Part shown: positions 22,138 through 31,168 of the stretch, piece by piece
How positions within the stretch are numbered: position 1 is the stretch's first letter
Layout of the letters: each line of letters starts with the position of its first letter
NCBI GenBank assembly: GCA_036275365.1
Contig: DASUDX010000054.1
Coordinates: 1 to 40,800 of the forward strand
Source of the DNA: DASUDX01 sp036275365
GTDB taxonomy: Bacteria; Pseudomonadota; Gammaproteobacteria; Nevskiales; Nevskiaceae
DNA length: 40,800 nucleotides
Direction of reading: 5' to 3'
Notes under the pieces: generated by a model
Told to the model about the DNA's origin: nothing
The model's database searches: none
What the model saw: only the letters and a program-made list of their open reading frames with translations
Translations under genes and position numbers: made by a program

Positions 22138-22797
22138 ATGCAGGACGAGGTCGATCGTTTCCGCGCCGAGTACCGCGCCCGCCACATCGGTCCCGGCTAT
22201 TCCGGCCGGGCCCACTTCGCCTTCACGGTGAGCTTTGCCAGCGCCCTGATGGGGCTGGCCCTGACCCAGCTGGAGGCGGTGCAGCCGCTGGAATGGCTGA
22301 CCGTGCCGCTGACCTTTCTCTACGCCAACTTCGCGGAGTACTTCGGGCACCGCGGCCCGATGCACCACCCGCGCCGCGGCCTGGGCCGGGTATTCGAACG
22401 CCATACCCGTCAGCACCACCGCTTCTTCACCGACCAGCGCATGGCCTATGACGAGGTGCGCGATTTCAAGGCGGTGCTGTTCCCGCCGGTGCTGGTGAGC
22501 TTCTTCCTGCTCGCCTTCGGCACGCCGGTGGCCCTGCTGCTGGGCCTGCTCTTCGGCGCCAATGTGGCCTGGCTGTTCGCCTTCACCGGCACCGCCTACT
22601 TCCTCAACTACGAGCTGCTGCACTTTGCCTACCACCTGCCACCGCAGCACCCGCTGGCACGGCTGCCGGGCCTGGCGCGGCTGCGCCGCCACCACACCCT
22701 GCACCACGACCCGCGGCTGATGAGCCACTGGCATTTCAACATCAGCTACCCGATCGCCGATGCCCTGCTGGGCACCCGCCGGCCCCCGGGGTCCTGA
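22138..22797 (+). CDS. fatty acid hydroxylase / sterol desaturase superfamily membrane protein
   Basis: This 219-residue membrane enzyme has the full histidine-box set of the diiron hydroxylase superfamily: HRGPMHH (HxxxHH-type), HTRQHHRFF (HxxHH), an intermediate HFAYHLPPQH and RRHHTLHHDP (HHxxHH). It has about four hydrophobic helices (for example FAFTVSFASALMGLALTQL and PPVLVSFFLLAFGTPVALLLGLLFG). Members hydroxylate or desaturate acyl chains, sterols or carotenoids using O2. This one is shorter than most sterol desaturases. AGGA nine bases before ATG 22138 could be the ribosome-binding site. It sits between the exporter and its predicted two-component regulators, so it may modify the exported molecule or a membrane lipid. 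That link is inferred from position only. Confidence 0.85.
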   Translation: MQDEVDRFRAEYRARHIGPGYSGRAHFAFTVSFASALMGLALTQLEAVQPLEWLTVPLTFLYANFAEYFGHRGPMHHPRRGLGRVFERHTRQHHRFFTDQRMAYDEVRDFKAVLFPPVLVSFFLLAFGTPVALLLGLLFGANVAWLFAFTGTAYFLNYELLHFAYHLPPQHPLARLPGLARLRRHHTLHHDPRLMSHWHFNISYPIADALLGTRRPPGS

Positions 22798-22817
22798 GCG
22801 TCCGGGAGGGCGCGCGC

Positions 22818-24185
22818 ATGTCCACTCTGCTGATCGTCGATGACAACCAGGCCGTGTGCATGGCCCTGGAGCTGCTGTTCTCCCTGCAGGGGATCAAGAC
22901 CCTGAGCTGCGCCGGCCATGACCAGGCGCTGGCCCTGCTCGAGCAGCACGAGATCGATGTGGTGATCCAGGACATGAACTTCGGCGCCGATACCTCCGGC
23001 CAGGATGGCGTGCGCCTGTTCCACGCCCTGCGCGAGCAGGATCCGGATCTGCCGATCATCCTGCTCACCGCCTGGACCCATCTGGAGACCGCGGTGGAGC
23101 TGGTCCGCGCCGGGGCGGTGGATTACCTGGGCAAGCCCTGGGACGACCAGAAGCTGGTCACCACCGTGCTCAACCTCACCCGCCTGTCGCGGGCCACCCG
23201 CGAGAACCGCCGTCTCTACGCCGCCCGCCGCAGTGCCCGCCAGCGCCTGCATACCCAGTACCAGCTGTGCGGGATGGTCTACGAGAGCGATGCCCTGCAC
23301 GAGCTGGTGAGCCTCGCCACCCGGGTGGCCCCGGCCGATGTGCCGGTGCTGATCACCGGCCCCAACGGCGCCGGCAAGGAGAAGATCGCCGAGATCATCC
23401 AGGCCAATTCCTCGGTGCGCGAGGGGCCGTTCGTGCGGGTCAATGTCGGCGCCCTGCCGCCCGAGCTGATGAGCGCCGAGCTGTTTGGCGCCGAGGCCGG
23501 CGCCTTCACCGGGGCCACCAAGGCGCGGCCCGGCCGCTTCGAGGCGGCGCATGGCGGCACCCTGTTCCTCGACGAGATCGGCACCCTCTCGCTGGAGGGC
23601 CAGGTCAAGCTGCTGCGGGTGCTGCAGACCGGCAGCTTCGAGCGGCTCGGCAGCACCCAGACCCGCCAGGTGCGCGTGCGCCTGATCAGCGCCACCAATG
23701 CCGACCTGCGGGCGGCGATCAGCGCCGGCACCTTCCGCGAGGACCTCTACTACCGCCTCAATGTGATCGAGCTGAAGCTGCCGGCGCTGGCGGCGCGTCC
23801 GGACGACATCCTGCCCACCGCGCGCGCCTTCCTCGAGCCGGGTCGCCGCTTCAGCGCCGAGGCCGAACGCGCCCTGCTCGCCCATGCCTGGCCAGGCAAT
23901 GTGCGCGAACTGCAGAACTGCGTGCGGCGGGCCCAGCTGCTGGCCGCCGAGCCGGTGATCCAGGCCAGCGATCTGGGCCTGCCGAGCAGCCCGCCGCGGG
24001 CCGGCGAGCCGCTGCCGGCGGCGAGCCTGCCCGAGCCGCAGCGCGAGGATGTGGTCGAGGCCCTGGCACGCGCCGGCGGGGTGATTGCCCTGGCCGCGCG
24101 CGATCTGGGTCTGTCCCGCCAGGCGCTGTACCGGCGCATGGAGAAGTTCGGCATTCCGCTGCCCGGGGCGCCGGCCGGCCCATGA
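22818..24185 (+). CDS. NtrC-family sigma54-dependent response regulator
   Basis: This 455-residue protein has three domains. The N-terminal receiver (about 1-120) has the acidic pair D8-D9, phosphoacceptor D52 in VVIQDMNF, the switch Thr in ILLTAW and Lys in YLGKPWDD. The central AAA+ domain (about 150-385) has Walker A GPNGAGKE (181-188), the sigma54-contacting loop G228-A-F-T-G-A233, Walker B GGTLFLDEIG and the arginine finger region. A C-terminal Fis-type helix-turn-helix ends the protein (ALAARDLGLSRQALYRRMEKFGI). The intact GAFTGA shows it can activate sigma54 RNA polymerase. GGGAGG precedes ATG 22818. It overlaps the kinase gene by ATGA. Its likely targets are the palindromes at 17358-17410. 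Confidence 0.95.
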   Translation: MSTLLIVDDNQAVCMALELLFSLQGIKTLSCAGHDQALALLEQHEIDVVIQDMNFGADTSGQDGVRLFHALREQDPDLPIILLTAWTHLETAVELVRAGAVDYLGKPWDDQKLVTTVLNLTRLSRATRENRRLYAARRSARQRLHTQYQLCGMVYESDALHELVSLATRVAPADVPVLITGPNGAGKEKIAEIIQANSSVREGPFVRVNVGALPPELMSAELFGAEAGAFTGATKARPGRFEAAHGGTLFLDEIGTLSLEGQVKLLRVLQTGSFERLGSTQTRQVRVRLISATNADLRAAISAGTFREDLYYRLNVIELKLPALAARPDDILPTARAFLEPGRRFSAEAERALLAHAWPGNVRELQNCVRRAQLLAAEPVIQASDLGLPSSPPRAGEPLPAASLPEPQREDVVEALARAGGVIALAARDLGLSRQALYRRMEKFGIPLPGAPAGP

Positions 24186-25534
24186 GCCTGGAGGGCCGCT
24201 TCGCCATCGCGGTGGCCCTGGTGCTGGCGCTCGGCATCGGCCTCGGGGCTGGGTTCTCGCGCCTGGTCGGCGAGCTGCCGCTGGCCCTGCTCTGCGCCAG
24301 CGCCCTGGGTCTGCCGCTGAGCCTGTGGCTGCTGCACCGCTTCCTGCGGCCGCTGCGGCGCTTCCTGCAGGCGCTCACCGATGCCGTGAGCGGGCTGCGC
24401 AGCGGCGACTACAGCCTGAGTCTGGTGGACCGGCGCAGCGACGAGCTGGGCCGGCTGGCGCGCGCCTACAACGAGGTGGGCGAGGTGCTGCGGCGCGAGC
24501 GGCAGAACCTCTACCAGCGCGAGCTGATGCTGGACACGGTGATCCAGTCCTCGCCGCAGGCGCTGGTGCTCAGCGACGAACGCGGCCGCATTCTCTACGG
24601 CAACAGCGCCGCCCGCCGCCTGCTGGAGCAGGGGCGGCCGCTGGAGGGCCATGCGCTGGAGCGCCTGCTGGACCAGGCCCCGGAGAGTCTGCGCGAGGCG
24701 CTGCGGAGCGAGCGGGATGGACTGTTTCCGATCAGCATCCCCGGCCAGGAGCCGGAGGTGCTGCATGTCTCGCGCACCCGCTTCCGTCTCAACAGCCGCG
24801 ACCATGTGCTGCTGCTGGCCCGTCCGCTGACCCGCGAGATCAACCGCCAGGAGCTGGAGAGCTGGAAGAAGCTGATCCGGGTGATCAGCCATGAGCTCAA
24901 CAACTCGCTGGCGCCGATTTCCTCGCTGGCCCATTCCGGCCGCCAGGTGGCGCGCGAGCCGGCGCTGCAGCACCGGCTCGACGAGATCTTCGAGGTGATC
25001 GAATCCCGCGCCCAGCGCCTGAAGCGCTTCCTCGAGGATTACGCCCGCTTCGCCAAGCTGCCGCGGCCGCAGCGCGAGGTGCTGGACTGGGATCGCCTGC
25101 TGGAGCGGCTCGCCCATCTGCAGCGCTTCCGCCGCGAGGGACGCACGCCCCGCCGCCGCTGGTGGCTGGACCCCGGGCAGATCGAGCAGCTGCTGATCAA
25201 TCTGCTCAAGAACGCCCATGAGGCAGGTGGCGATCCCGAGGCGGTGACGCTGTTCCTCGCCGAGGAGGGCGAGGCCCTGGTGGTGGAGGTGCGCGACCGC
25301 GGGCCGGGAATGTCCGAGACCGTGCTGGCCAGCGCCCTGCTGCCGTTCTACTCGACCAAGACCGGCGGCACCGGCCTGGGTCTGGCGCTGGCCCGGGAGA
25401 TTGCCGAGGCCCACGGCGGGCGCCTGGGCCTGGCCAACCGCGAGGGCGGCGGGCTGGCGGTGCGGCTGTGGCTGCCGGCGCTGCCGCCACCGGCTGCGGC
25501 CACTGCCACCGCCAACCCCGCTGCCAGCGCCTAG
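24182..25534 (+). CDS. NtrY-like membrane sensor histidine kinase
   Basis: This 450-residue kinase has two N-terminal membrane helices (about 7-27 and 33-53) with almost no periplasmic loop, so it probably senses within the membrane or cytoplasm. A HAMP-like linker is followed by a PAS domain (LDTVIQSSPQALVLSDERGRILYGNSAARRLL). Next comes the dimerisation helix with phosphoacceptor H237 in VISHELNNSLAPISS, which is the NtrY/NtrB-type variant. The ATPase has N-box LLINLLKNAHEA, G1 VRDRGPGMS and G2 GGTGLGLALAREI. The first four bases overlap the response-regulator stop, so the two are translationally coupled and form a cognate pair. The C-terminus is an Ala/Pro tail. Its stop shares the sequence CTAG with the convergent amidohydrolase stop. 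Confidence 0.94.
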   Translation: MSLEGRFAIAVALVLALGIGLGAGFSRLVGELPLALLCASALGLPLSLWLLHRFLRPLRRFLQALTDAVSGLRSGDYSLSLVDRRSDELGRLARAYNEVGEVLRRERQNLYQRELMLDTVIQSSPQALVLSDERGRILYGNSAARRLLEQGRPLEGHALERLLDQAPESLREALRSERDGLFPISIPGQEPEVLHVSRTRFRLNSRDHVLLLARPLTREINRQELESWKKLIRVISHELNNSLAPISSLAHSGRQVAREPALQHRLDEIFEVIESRAQRLKRFLEDYARFAKLPRPQREVLDWDRLLERLAHLQRFRREGRTPRRRWWLDPGQIEQLLINLLKNAHEAGGDPEAVTLFLAEEGEALVVEVRDRGPGMSETVLASALLPFYSTKTGGTGLGLALAREIAEAHGGRLGLANREGGGLAVRLWLPALPPPAAATATANPAASA

Positions 25535-26801
25535 CGCGCCTCGCCGCGGCGCAGGTAGCGGTCGCGCAGCTGGGTCTGGCGCGACACCAGCGGGATGTCG
25601 GTGCCCTGGATAAACACCTTCTCGGCGGCCGTGGTGGTCTCCAGCGGATCGCCGGACCACAGCACCAGATCGGCCAGCTTGCCGGCCTCCACCGTGCCGA
25701 GCCGGCCGTCGAGGCCGTAGATGATCGCCGGGTTGCGGCTGATCGCCGCCAGCGCCACCGGGGCCGGCAGCCCGCGCGCCACCGCATTGCCGGCGAGGAA
25801 GCGCAGGTTGCGGCTGTTGTGGGTGCCCTTGTCGTCGAGCTGGGCGATGGCGATCAGCACCCCGGCCTGGTGCAGCAGCAGCGGCGCCCGGTCGCGCGCC
25901 TCCAGCGCCTCGAAGCGGGCCGGCAGGTTGTGGCTGGGATCGAGGATCACCGGAATCTGCCGGCGCGCCAGTTCGCCGGCCAGCAGATGCGCCTCGGCGC
26001 CACCATGGATCACCAGTTTCAGGCCGTACTCGTCGGCCAGATCCAGCGCCCGCTCGATGTCGCTGGCGCGGTGCACGGTCAGCACCAGCGGCAGCTCGCC
26101 GGCCAGCACCGGGCGCAGCGCCTCGCGGTCCAGCGCCGAGAGCAGGGCATCGCGCGCCACCGCCGGCCCCGGCTCGCTGCGCAGCTCGTTGAGCGCCTCG
26201 CGCAGGCGCGCGAGGCTGGTCAGGCGCGAGTCGCCAGCCGCTTCCGCCGCGGCCTCGCCGAGCACGCCGAACATCGCCACCTTGCCGCGGGTCAGCCAGC
26301 GGCTGCGCGGGGCCAGCGCGCCGCGCAGATCCACCACCGCGCCGCGCCCGGCCAGGGGCAGCCGCGCCTTGCCCAGCGTCGGTGCCACCAGGGCGCGGGT
26401 GATGCCCTCGATGCGGTTGACCGGAATCAGGCTGGAGCGCGGGTTGAAGCCATCGAGCACATCCAGCGCCGGCCCGATCTCGCTGGTGGCGGCGTCGTGA
26501 TCCACGCTCTCCTTGACCCCGTCGACCTCCTTCAGGCCCAGCTGGGTGTAGGGATCGAACAGGCCCGGGGTGAGCACCTTGCCGCGCCCGTCGATCACCG
26601 TGGCCCCGGCCGGCACCGGCAGCTCGCGGCCGACCGCCTCGATCAGCTCGCCGCGCAGCACGACGCTGGCCCGTTCCAGCGTGCCGGCCGGGCCGAGGGT
26701 GAGCACGGTGGCATCGCGGATCACCGTCACCGGCTGGGCCTGGGCGTGCAGCGGCGCCGGCGCCAGCAGGGCGAGCAGCAGGACGAGAGCAATCGGGCGC
26801 G

Positions 26802-26805
<4 letters not shown>
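25531..26805 (-). CDS. secreted amidohydrolase-superfamily protein lacking the HxH motif
   Basis: This 424-residue protein has a Sec signal (IALVLLLALLAPAPLHA, cleaved before QAQP), so it is periplasmic. The beta-sandwich edges (VTVIRDATVLTLGPAG near the N-terminus and GTVEAGKLADLVLWSGDPLE at the end) and a TIM-barrel middle mark the imidazolonepropionase-like amidohydrolases. At the first strand, where family members carry HxH, it reads LTPGLFDPYTQLG, so both metal histidines are replaced. Other candidate ligands remain (LVIHGGAEAH, ILDPSHNLP), so it may hold a reduced metal site or have lost hydrolysis. Its start overlaps the stop of the upstream amidohydrolase by ATGA, showing one operon and probably a heteromeric pair. 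It converges with the kinase gene. Confidence 0.85.
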
Positions 26806-28220
<1,415 letters not shown>

Positions 28221-28306
28221 GGGCGGCTCCGGAGTGCGCGGGGGGAAGGGGCAAGCGGCTTACACTTTGGCGCCGGCGTCTGCCGAATGCCAGAGGACCC
28301 TGCCCG

Positions 28307-28981
28307 ATGACCGCCTCCGCCCGCGCCGCCACGCCGGCGACCGCGCTCGCCGCCGGGCTGGCCGAGCTGCGGCTGCCGGCCGAGCTGGCGGCGCCCCTGC
28401 TGCACTATCTCGACGAGCTGCAGCGCTGGAACCGCGCCTACAACCTCACCGCCGTGCGCGATCCCCTGGAGATGGTGAGCCGCCATCTGCTCGATGCCCT
28501 GGCCCTGGTGCCGCTGCTGGCCGGGCCGCTGTCGTCGCCCGGGCGGTGTCTGCTCGATGTGGGCAGCGGCGCCGGGCTGCCGGCGGTGCCGCTGGCCCTG
28601 GCCTTCCCCGGGCTGGCGGTGACCGCGCTGGACGCCAACGGCAAGAAGGCGCGCTTTCTCCGGCATGTGCAGCGCCAGCTGGGGCTGGCCCGGCTGAGCG
28701 TGGCCGAGGCGCGGGTCGAGCACTGGCAGCCGCCGCAGCGCTTCGACTTCATCACCAGCCGCGCCTTCGCGAGCCTGGCGGATTTCACCCAGCTCAGCCG
28801 CCCCCTGCTGGCCCCGGGTGGTCAGTGGTTGGCCATGAAAGGTAAGCTCTCCCCGGCCGAACGGCAGGCGCTGCCCGCCGGCATCGAACTGGTGAGCTGC
28901 CGGACCCTGCATGTCCCCGGTCTCGACGAGACCCGCCAGCTGGTGGTGCTGAGCGAGGCGCCGTCCAACCCGAATCCCTGA
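28307..28981 (+). CDS. rsmG: 16S rRNA (guanine527-N7)-methyltransferase RsmG
   Basis: This 224-residue protein matches RsmG (GidB), which methylates G527 of 16S rRNA using S-adenosylmethionine; its loss gives low-level streptomycin resistance in several bacteria. The SAM-binding block is LLDVGSGAGLPAVPLALAFPG. The flanking family blocks are WNRAYNLTAVRDPLEMVSRHLLDALAL at the N-terminus, NGKKARFLRHVQRQLGL, and FDFITSRAFASLADF. The ATG at 28307 has AGAGGA at 28292-28297. The usual upstream partner mnmG is missing here; instead the amidohydrolase pair runs the other way. parA starts seven bases after the stop, so rsmG-parA-parB form the classic origin-proximal operon. Confidence 0.95.
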   Translation: MTASARAATPATALAAGLAELRLPAELAAPLLHYLDELQRWNRAYNLTAVRDPLEMVSRHLLDALALVPLLAGPLSSPGRCLLDVGSGAGLPAVPLALAFPGLAVTALDANGKKARFLRHVQRQLGLARLSVAEARVEHWQPPQRFDFITSRAFASLADFTQLSRPLLAPGGQWLAMKGKLSPAERQALPAGIELVSCRTLHVPGLDETRQLVVLSEAPSNPNP

Positions 28982-28988
28982 GCCGTCC

Positions 28989-29774
28989 ATGACCTACACC
29001 ATCGCCGTCGCCAACCAGAAGGGAGGCGTGGGCAAGACCACCACCGCGATCAACCTCGCCGCCTCGCTGGCCGCCACCAAGCGGCGGGTCCTGCTGGTGG
29101 ATCTCGATGCCCAGGGCAACGCCACCATGGGCGTGGGCGTGGACAAGGAAGGCGTCTCCCACAGCGCCCGCGATGTGCTGCTGGAACAGGTGGGGCCGCG
29201 CCAGGCGCTGACCTATCTCGAGAACCTCAACCTCTGGCTGCTCGCCGCCAACGGCGACATGACCGAGGCCGAGATCAAGCTGCGCGATGTCGCCGCCGGT
29301 GATTTCGCGCTGAAGTCCGCCCTCGGCGAGCTGGCTGCGGATTTCGACTACATCATCCTCGACTGCCCGCCGGCGCTCTCCAAGCTCACCGTCAACGCCC
29401 TGGTGGCCAGCGATGGCGTGCTGATTCCCATGCAGTGCGAGTACTACGCGCTGGAAGGGCTTTCGGCGCTGGTCGATACCGTGCAGAAGATCAAGCGGGT
29501 GATCAATCCGCGGCTGGAGATCGAAGGCCTGCTGCGCACCATGTTCGACCCGCGCAACAACCTCGCCAACGAGGTCTCGGCCCAGCTGATGCAGCACTTC
29601 CCGGACAAGGTCTATCGCACCATCATCCCGCGCAATGTGCGCCTCGCCGAGGCACCCAGCCACGGCCTGCCGGTGATGCTCTACGACGCCCAGTCCAGCG
29701 GCGCCAAGGCCTATCTGGCGCTCGCCGGCGAGGTGCTGCGGCGCCACGACGGCGGGCAGATGCGGCTGTCCTGA
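28989..29774 (+). CDS. parA: chromosome-partitioning ATPase ParA
   Basis: This 261-residue protein has the deviant Walker A KGGVGKTTT at residues 11-19 and Walker A' LLVDLDAQGNAT. It also has Walker B YIILDCPPAL and the ParA/Soj blocks ALVASDGVLIPMQCEYYALEGL and IIPRNVRLAEAPSHGLPV. It lacks an N-terminal HTH domain, as in chromosomal Soj-type ParA. ParA dimers bind the nucleoid in the ATP form and are released by ParB-parS complexes, so they move origins apart. It lies seven bases after rsmG and 64 bases before parB. No Shine-Dalgarno of note precedes ATG 28989, so it may depend on coupling with rsmG translation. Confidence 0.96.
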   Translation: MTYTIAVANQKGGVGKTTTAINLAASLAATKRRVLLVDLDAQGNATMGVGVDKEGVSHSARDVLLEQVGPRQALTYLENLNLWLLAANGDMTEAEIKLRDVAAGDFALKSALGELAADFDYIILDCPPALSKLTVNALVASDGVLIPMQCEYYALEGLSALVDTVQKIKRVINPRLEIEGLLRTMFDPRNNLANEVSAQLMQHFPDKVYRTIIPRNVRLAEAPSHGLPVMLYDAQSSGAKAYLALAGEVLRRHDGGQMRLS

Positions 29775-29795
29775 TTCTCCCGCGCCCTTTTCAGC

Positions 29796-29813
29796 GCCGG
29801 CCCGCGGGCCGGC
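29796..29813. repeat. 18-bp perfect palindrome between parA and parB
   Basis: GCCGGCCCG followed by CGGGCCGGC is self-complementary over 18 bases. It may form a very stable hairpin in the parAB mRNA or serve as a protein-binding site. It does not resemble the parS consensus. Confidence 0.45.
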
Positions 29814-29838
29814 CCTCAACCGGTAGCAGACTGTGGTC

Positions 29839-30681
29839 ATGAAGAAACGTGGTCTGGGGCGCGGCCTCGACGCCCTGCTCTCCAATGTCGGCTCGGTACA
29901 GGCGCCGGTGGAGCCGGGCGAGGACCTGCGCGAGCTGGCAGTCGGCCTGCTCAGCCCGGGCAAGCATCAGCCGCGCCGGCACTTCGACGAGGCGGCGCTG
30001 GCCGAGCTGGCCGCCTCCATCGCCGCCCAGGGCGTGGTGCAGCCGATCGTGGTGCGTCCGCAGGGCGAGGGTCGCTACGAGATCGTCGCCGGTGAGCGGC
30101 GCTGGCGGGCGGCCCAGCAGGCGGGCCTGAGCACCGTGCCGGCGGTGATCCGCTCGCTCGATGAGCGCGGCGCCATGGCAGTGGCCCTGGTGGAGAACAT
30201 CCAGCGCGCCGATCTCAACGCCCTGGAAGAGGCCGAGGCGCTGAAGAAGCTGATCGATGAATGCGGGCTCACCCACGAGCAGGCCGCCACCGCGGTGGGC
30301 CGCTCGCGGGTGTCGGTGACCAATCTGCTGCGGGTGATGGAGCTGCATCCGGAGGTGCAGCAGTGGCTGCGCGAGAACCGCCTGAGCCTCGGCCATGCCA
30401 AGGTGCTGCTGGCGGTGCAGGGCGAGCGCCAGGCCCAGCTGGCGCGCAAGGTGGTGGAGCAGCAGCTCACCGTGCGCGCCACCGAGGCCCTGGTGAAGGC
30501 CGCCGAGAAGGGCCCGCGGGCGGCCGACGCGCCGCCCCCGCCGAGCGAGATCGAGAGCCGTCTGACCCAGCGGCTGGGGCTGCCGGTGAGCCTGGTGCAG
30601 AACGCCCGTGGCCGCGGCAAGCTCACCGTGAGCTTCCGCAACGCCAGCGAACTGGAACGGGTGCTGCTGGCCCTGCGCTGA
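29839..30681 (+). CDS. parB: chromosome-partitioning protein ParB
   Basis: This 280-residue protein starts with the ParA-activating tail MKKRGLGRGLDALLSN. The CTPase/N-terminal domain follows with LLSPGKHQPRRHFDEAALAELAASI, QPIVVRP, YEIVAGERRWRAAQQAGL and VALVENIQRADLNALEEA. The helix-turn-helix is LTHEQAATAVGRSRVSVTNLLRVMEL, followed by LSLGHAKVLLAV, a Gln/Glu-rich linker and the C-terminal dimerisation domain. ParB loads at parS sites as a CTP-dependent clamp. ATG 29839 is chosen over GTG 29833 because the family begins with the K/R-GLGRGL tail. It is separated from atpI by 121 bp that contain a sigma70-type promoter, so the par and atp units can be transcribed separately. Confidence 0.96.
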   Translation: MKKRGLGRGLDALLSNVGSVQAPVEPGEDLRELAVGLLSPGKHQPRRHFDEAALAELAASIAAQGVVQPIVVRPQGEGRYEIVAGERRWRAAQQAGLSTVPAVIRSLDERGAMAVALVENIQRADLNALEEAEALKKLIDECGLTHEQAATAVGRSRVSVTNLLRVMELHPEVQQWLRENRLSLGHAKVLLAVQGERQAQLARKVVEQQLTVRATEALVKAAEKGPRAADAPPPPSEIESRLTQRLGLPVSLVQNARGRGKLTVSFRNASELERVLLALR

Positions 30682-30726
30682 GTCCGGGGCGGGTCGCCGG
30701 CCACCGGGCGATGACCGCCGAGGTGG

Positions 30727-30756
30727 TTGAACTCCGGGCCGCCGACCCCGTATACT
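30727..30756 (+). promoter_or_regulatory. sigma70-type promoter of the atp operon
   Basis: TTGAAC (30727-30732), an 18-base spacer and TATACT (30751-30756) match the consensus in four and five of six positions. It stands out in GC-rich surroundings. The predicted start lies near 30763, giving a leader of about 40 bases with a strong GGAGGCG ribosome-binding site before atpI. Confidence 0.75.
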
Positions 30757-30802
30757 TTTTCGGCTTGATGCAGCGCACAATAAATCTCGGAGGCGAGCGC
30801 CC

Positions 30803-31165
30803 ATGCTGATCGCCCTACGGATCGCGCGGTATCAACTGCTGGCAGGACTTCTCATCGGGGTGATCGTCGGGCTGCTCTCCGGCTGGATGGAGGCGCTCGC
30901 GGCCGCGGCCGGGGGTGGCGCCAGCGCCCTGCTGACGTGGTACACGGGGGTCAAGACCTTCGGACGAGGGTCCACCGACCCGACTCAGATGGTGATGGAC
31001 TTCTACCGGGCCCAGTGGCGCAAGTGGCTGCTTGCGATTCTGGTGTTCGGCCTCGCGGTACAGGTGTTCAAGACGAGTTTCCTGCCGTTCATCGCGGTGT
31101 TCGCCGGAACCCTGTCGCTGTACTGGTTTGCCCTGCTGTGGAAAGACGCTGACAACGAGACCTAG
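30803..31165 (+). CDS. atpI: ATP synthase accessory protein AtpI
   Basis: This 120-residue membrane protein has four hydrophobic segments: RYQLLAGLLIGVIVGLLSGW, ALAAAAGGGASALLTWY, WLLAILVFGLAVQVF and FLPFIAVFAGTLSLYWFALLW. Size, topology and position as first gene of the atp operon identify AtpI. It helps assemble the c-ring and may influence Mg or Ca supply. GGAGGCG lies just upstream of ATG 30803. The cytoplasmic loop GVKTFGRGSTDPTQMVMDFYRAQWRKW resembles the YRGEAIK-type loop of gammaproteobacterial AtpI. Three bases separate it from atpB. Confidence 0.9.
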   Translation: MLIALRIARYQLLAGLLIGVIVGLLSGWMEALAAAAGGGASALLTWYTGVKTFGRGSTDPTQMVMDFYRAQWRKWLLAILVFGLAVQVFKTSFLPFIAVFAGTLSLYWFALLWKDADNET

Positions 31166-31168
31166 GGA

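Noticed and set aside
20686..22734. Long minus-strand frame (about 680 codons) opposite the second permease and the hydroxylase
   Set aside because: Repetitive His/Gln/Gly/Ala composition typical of GC-rich shadows; the plus strand carries FtsX and hydroxylase motifs.
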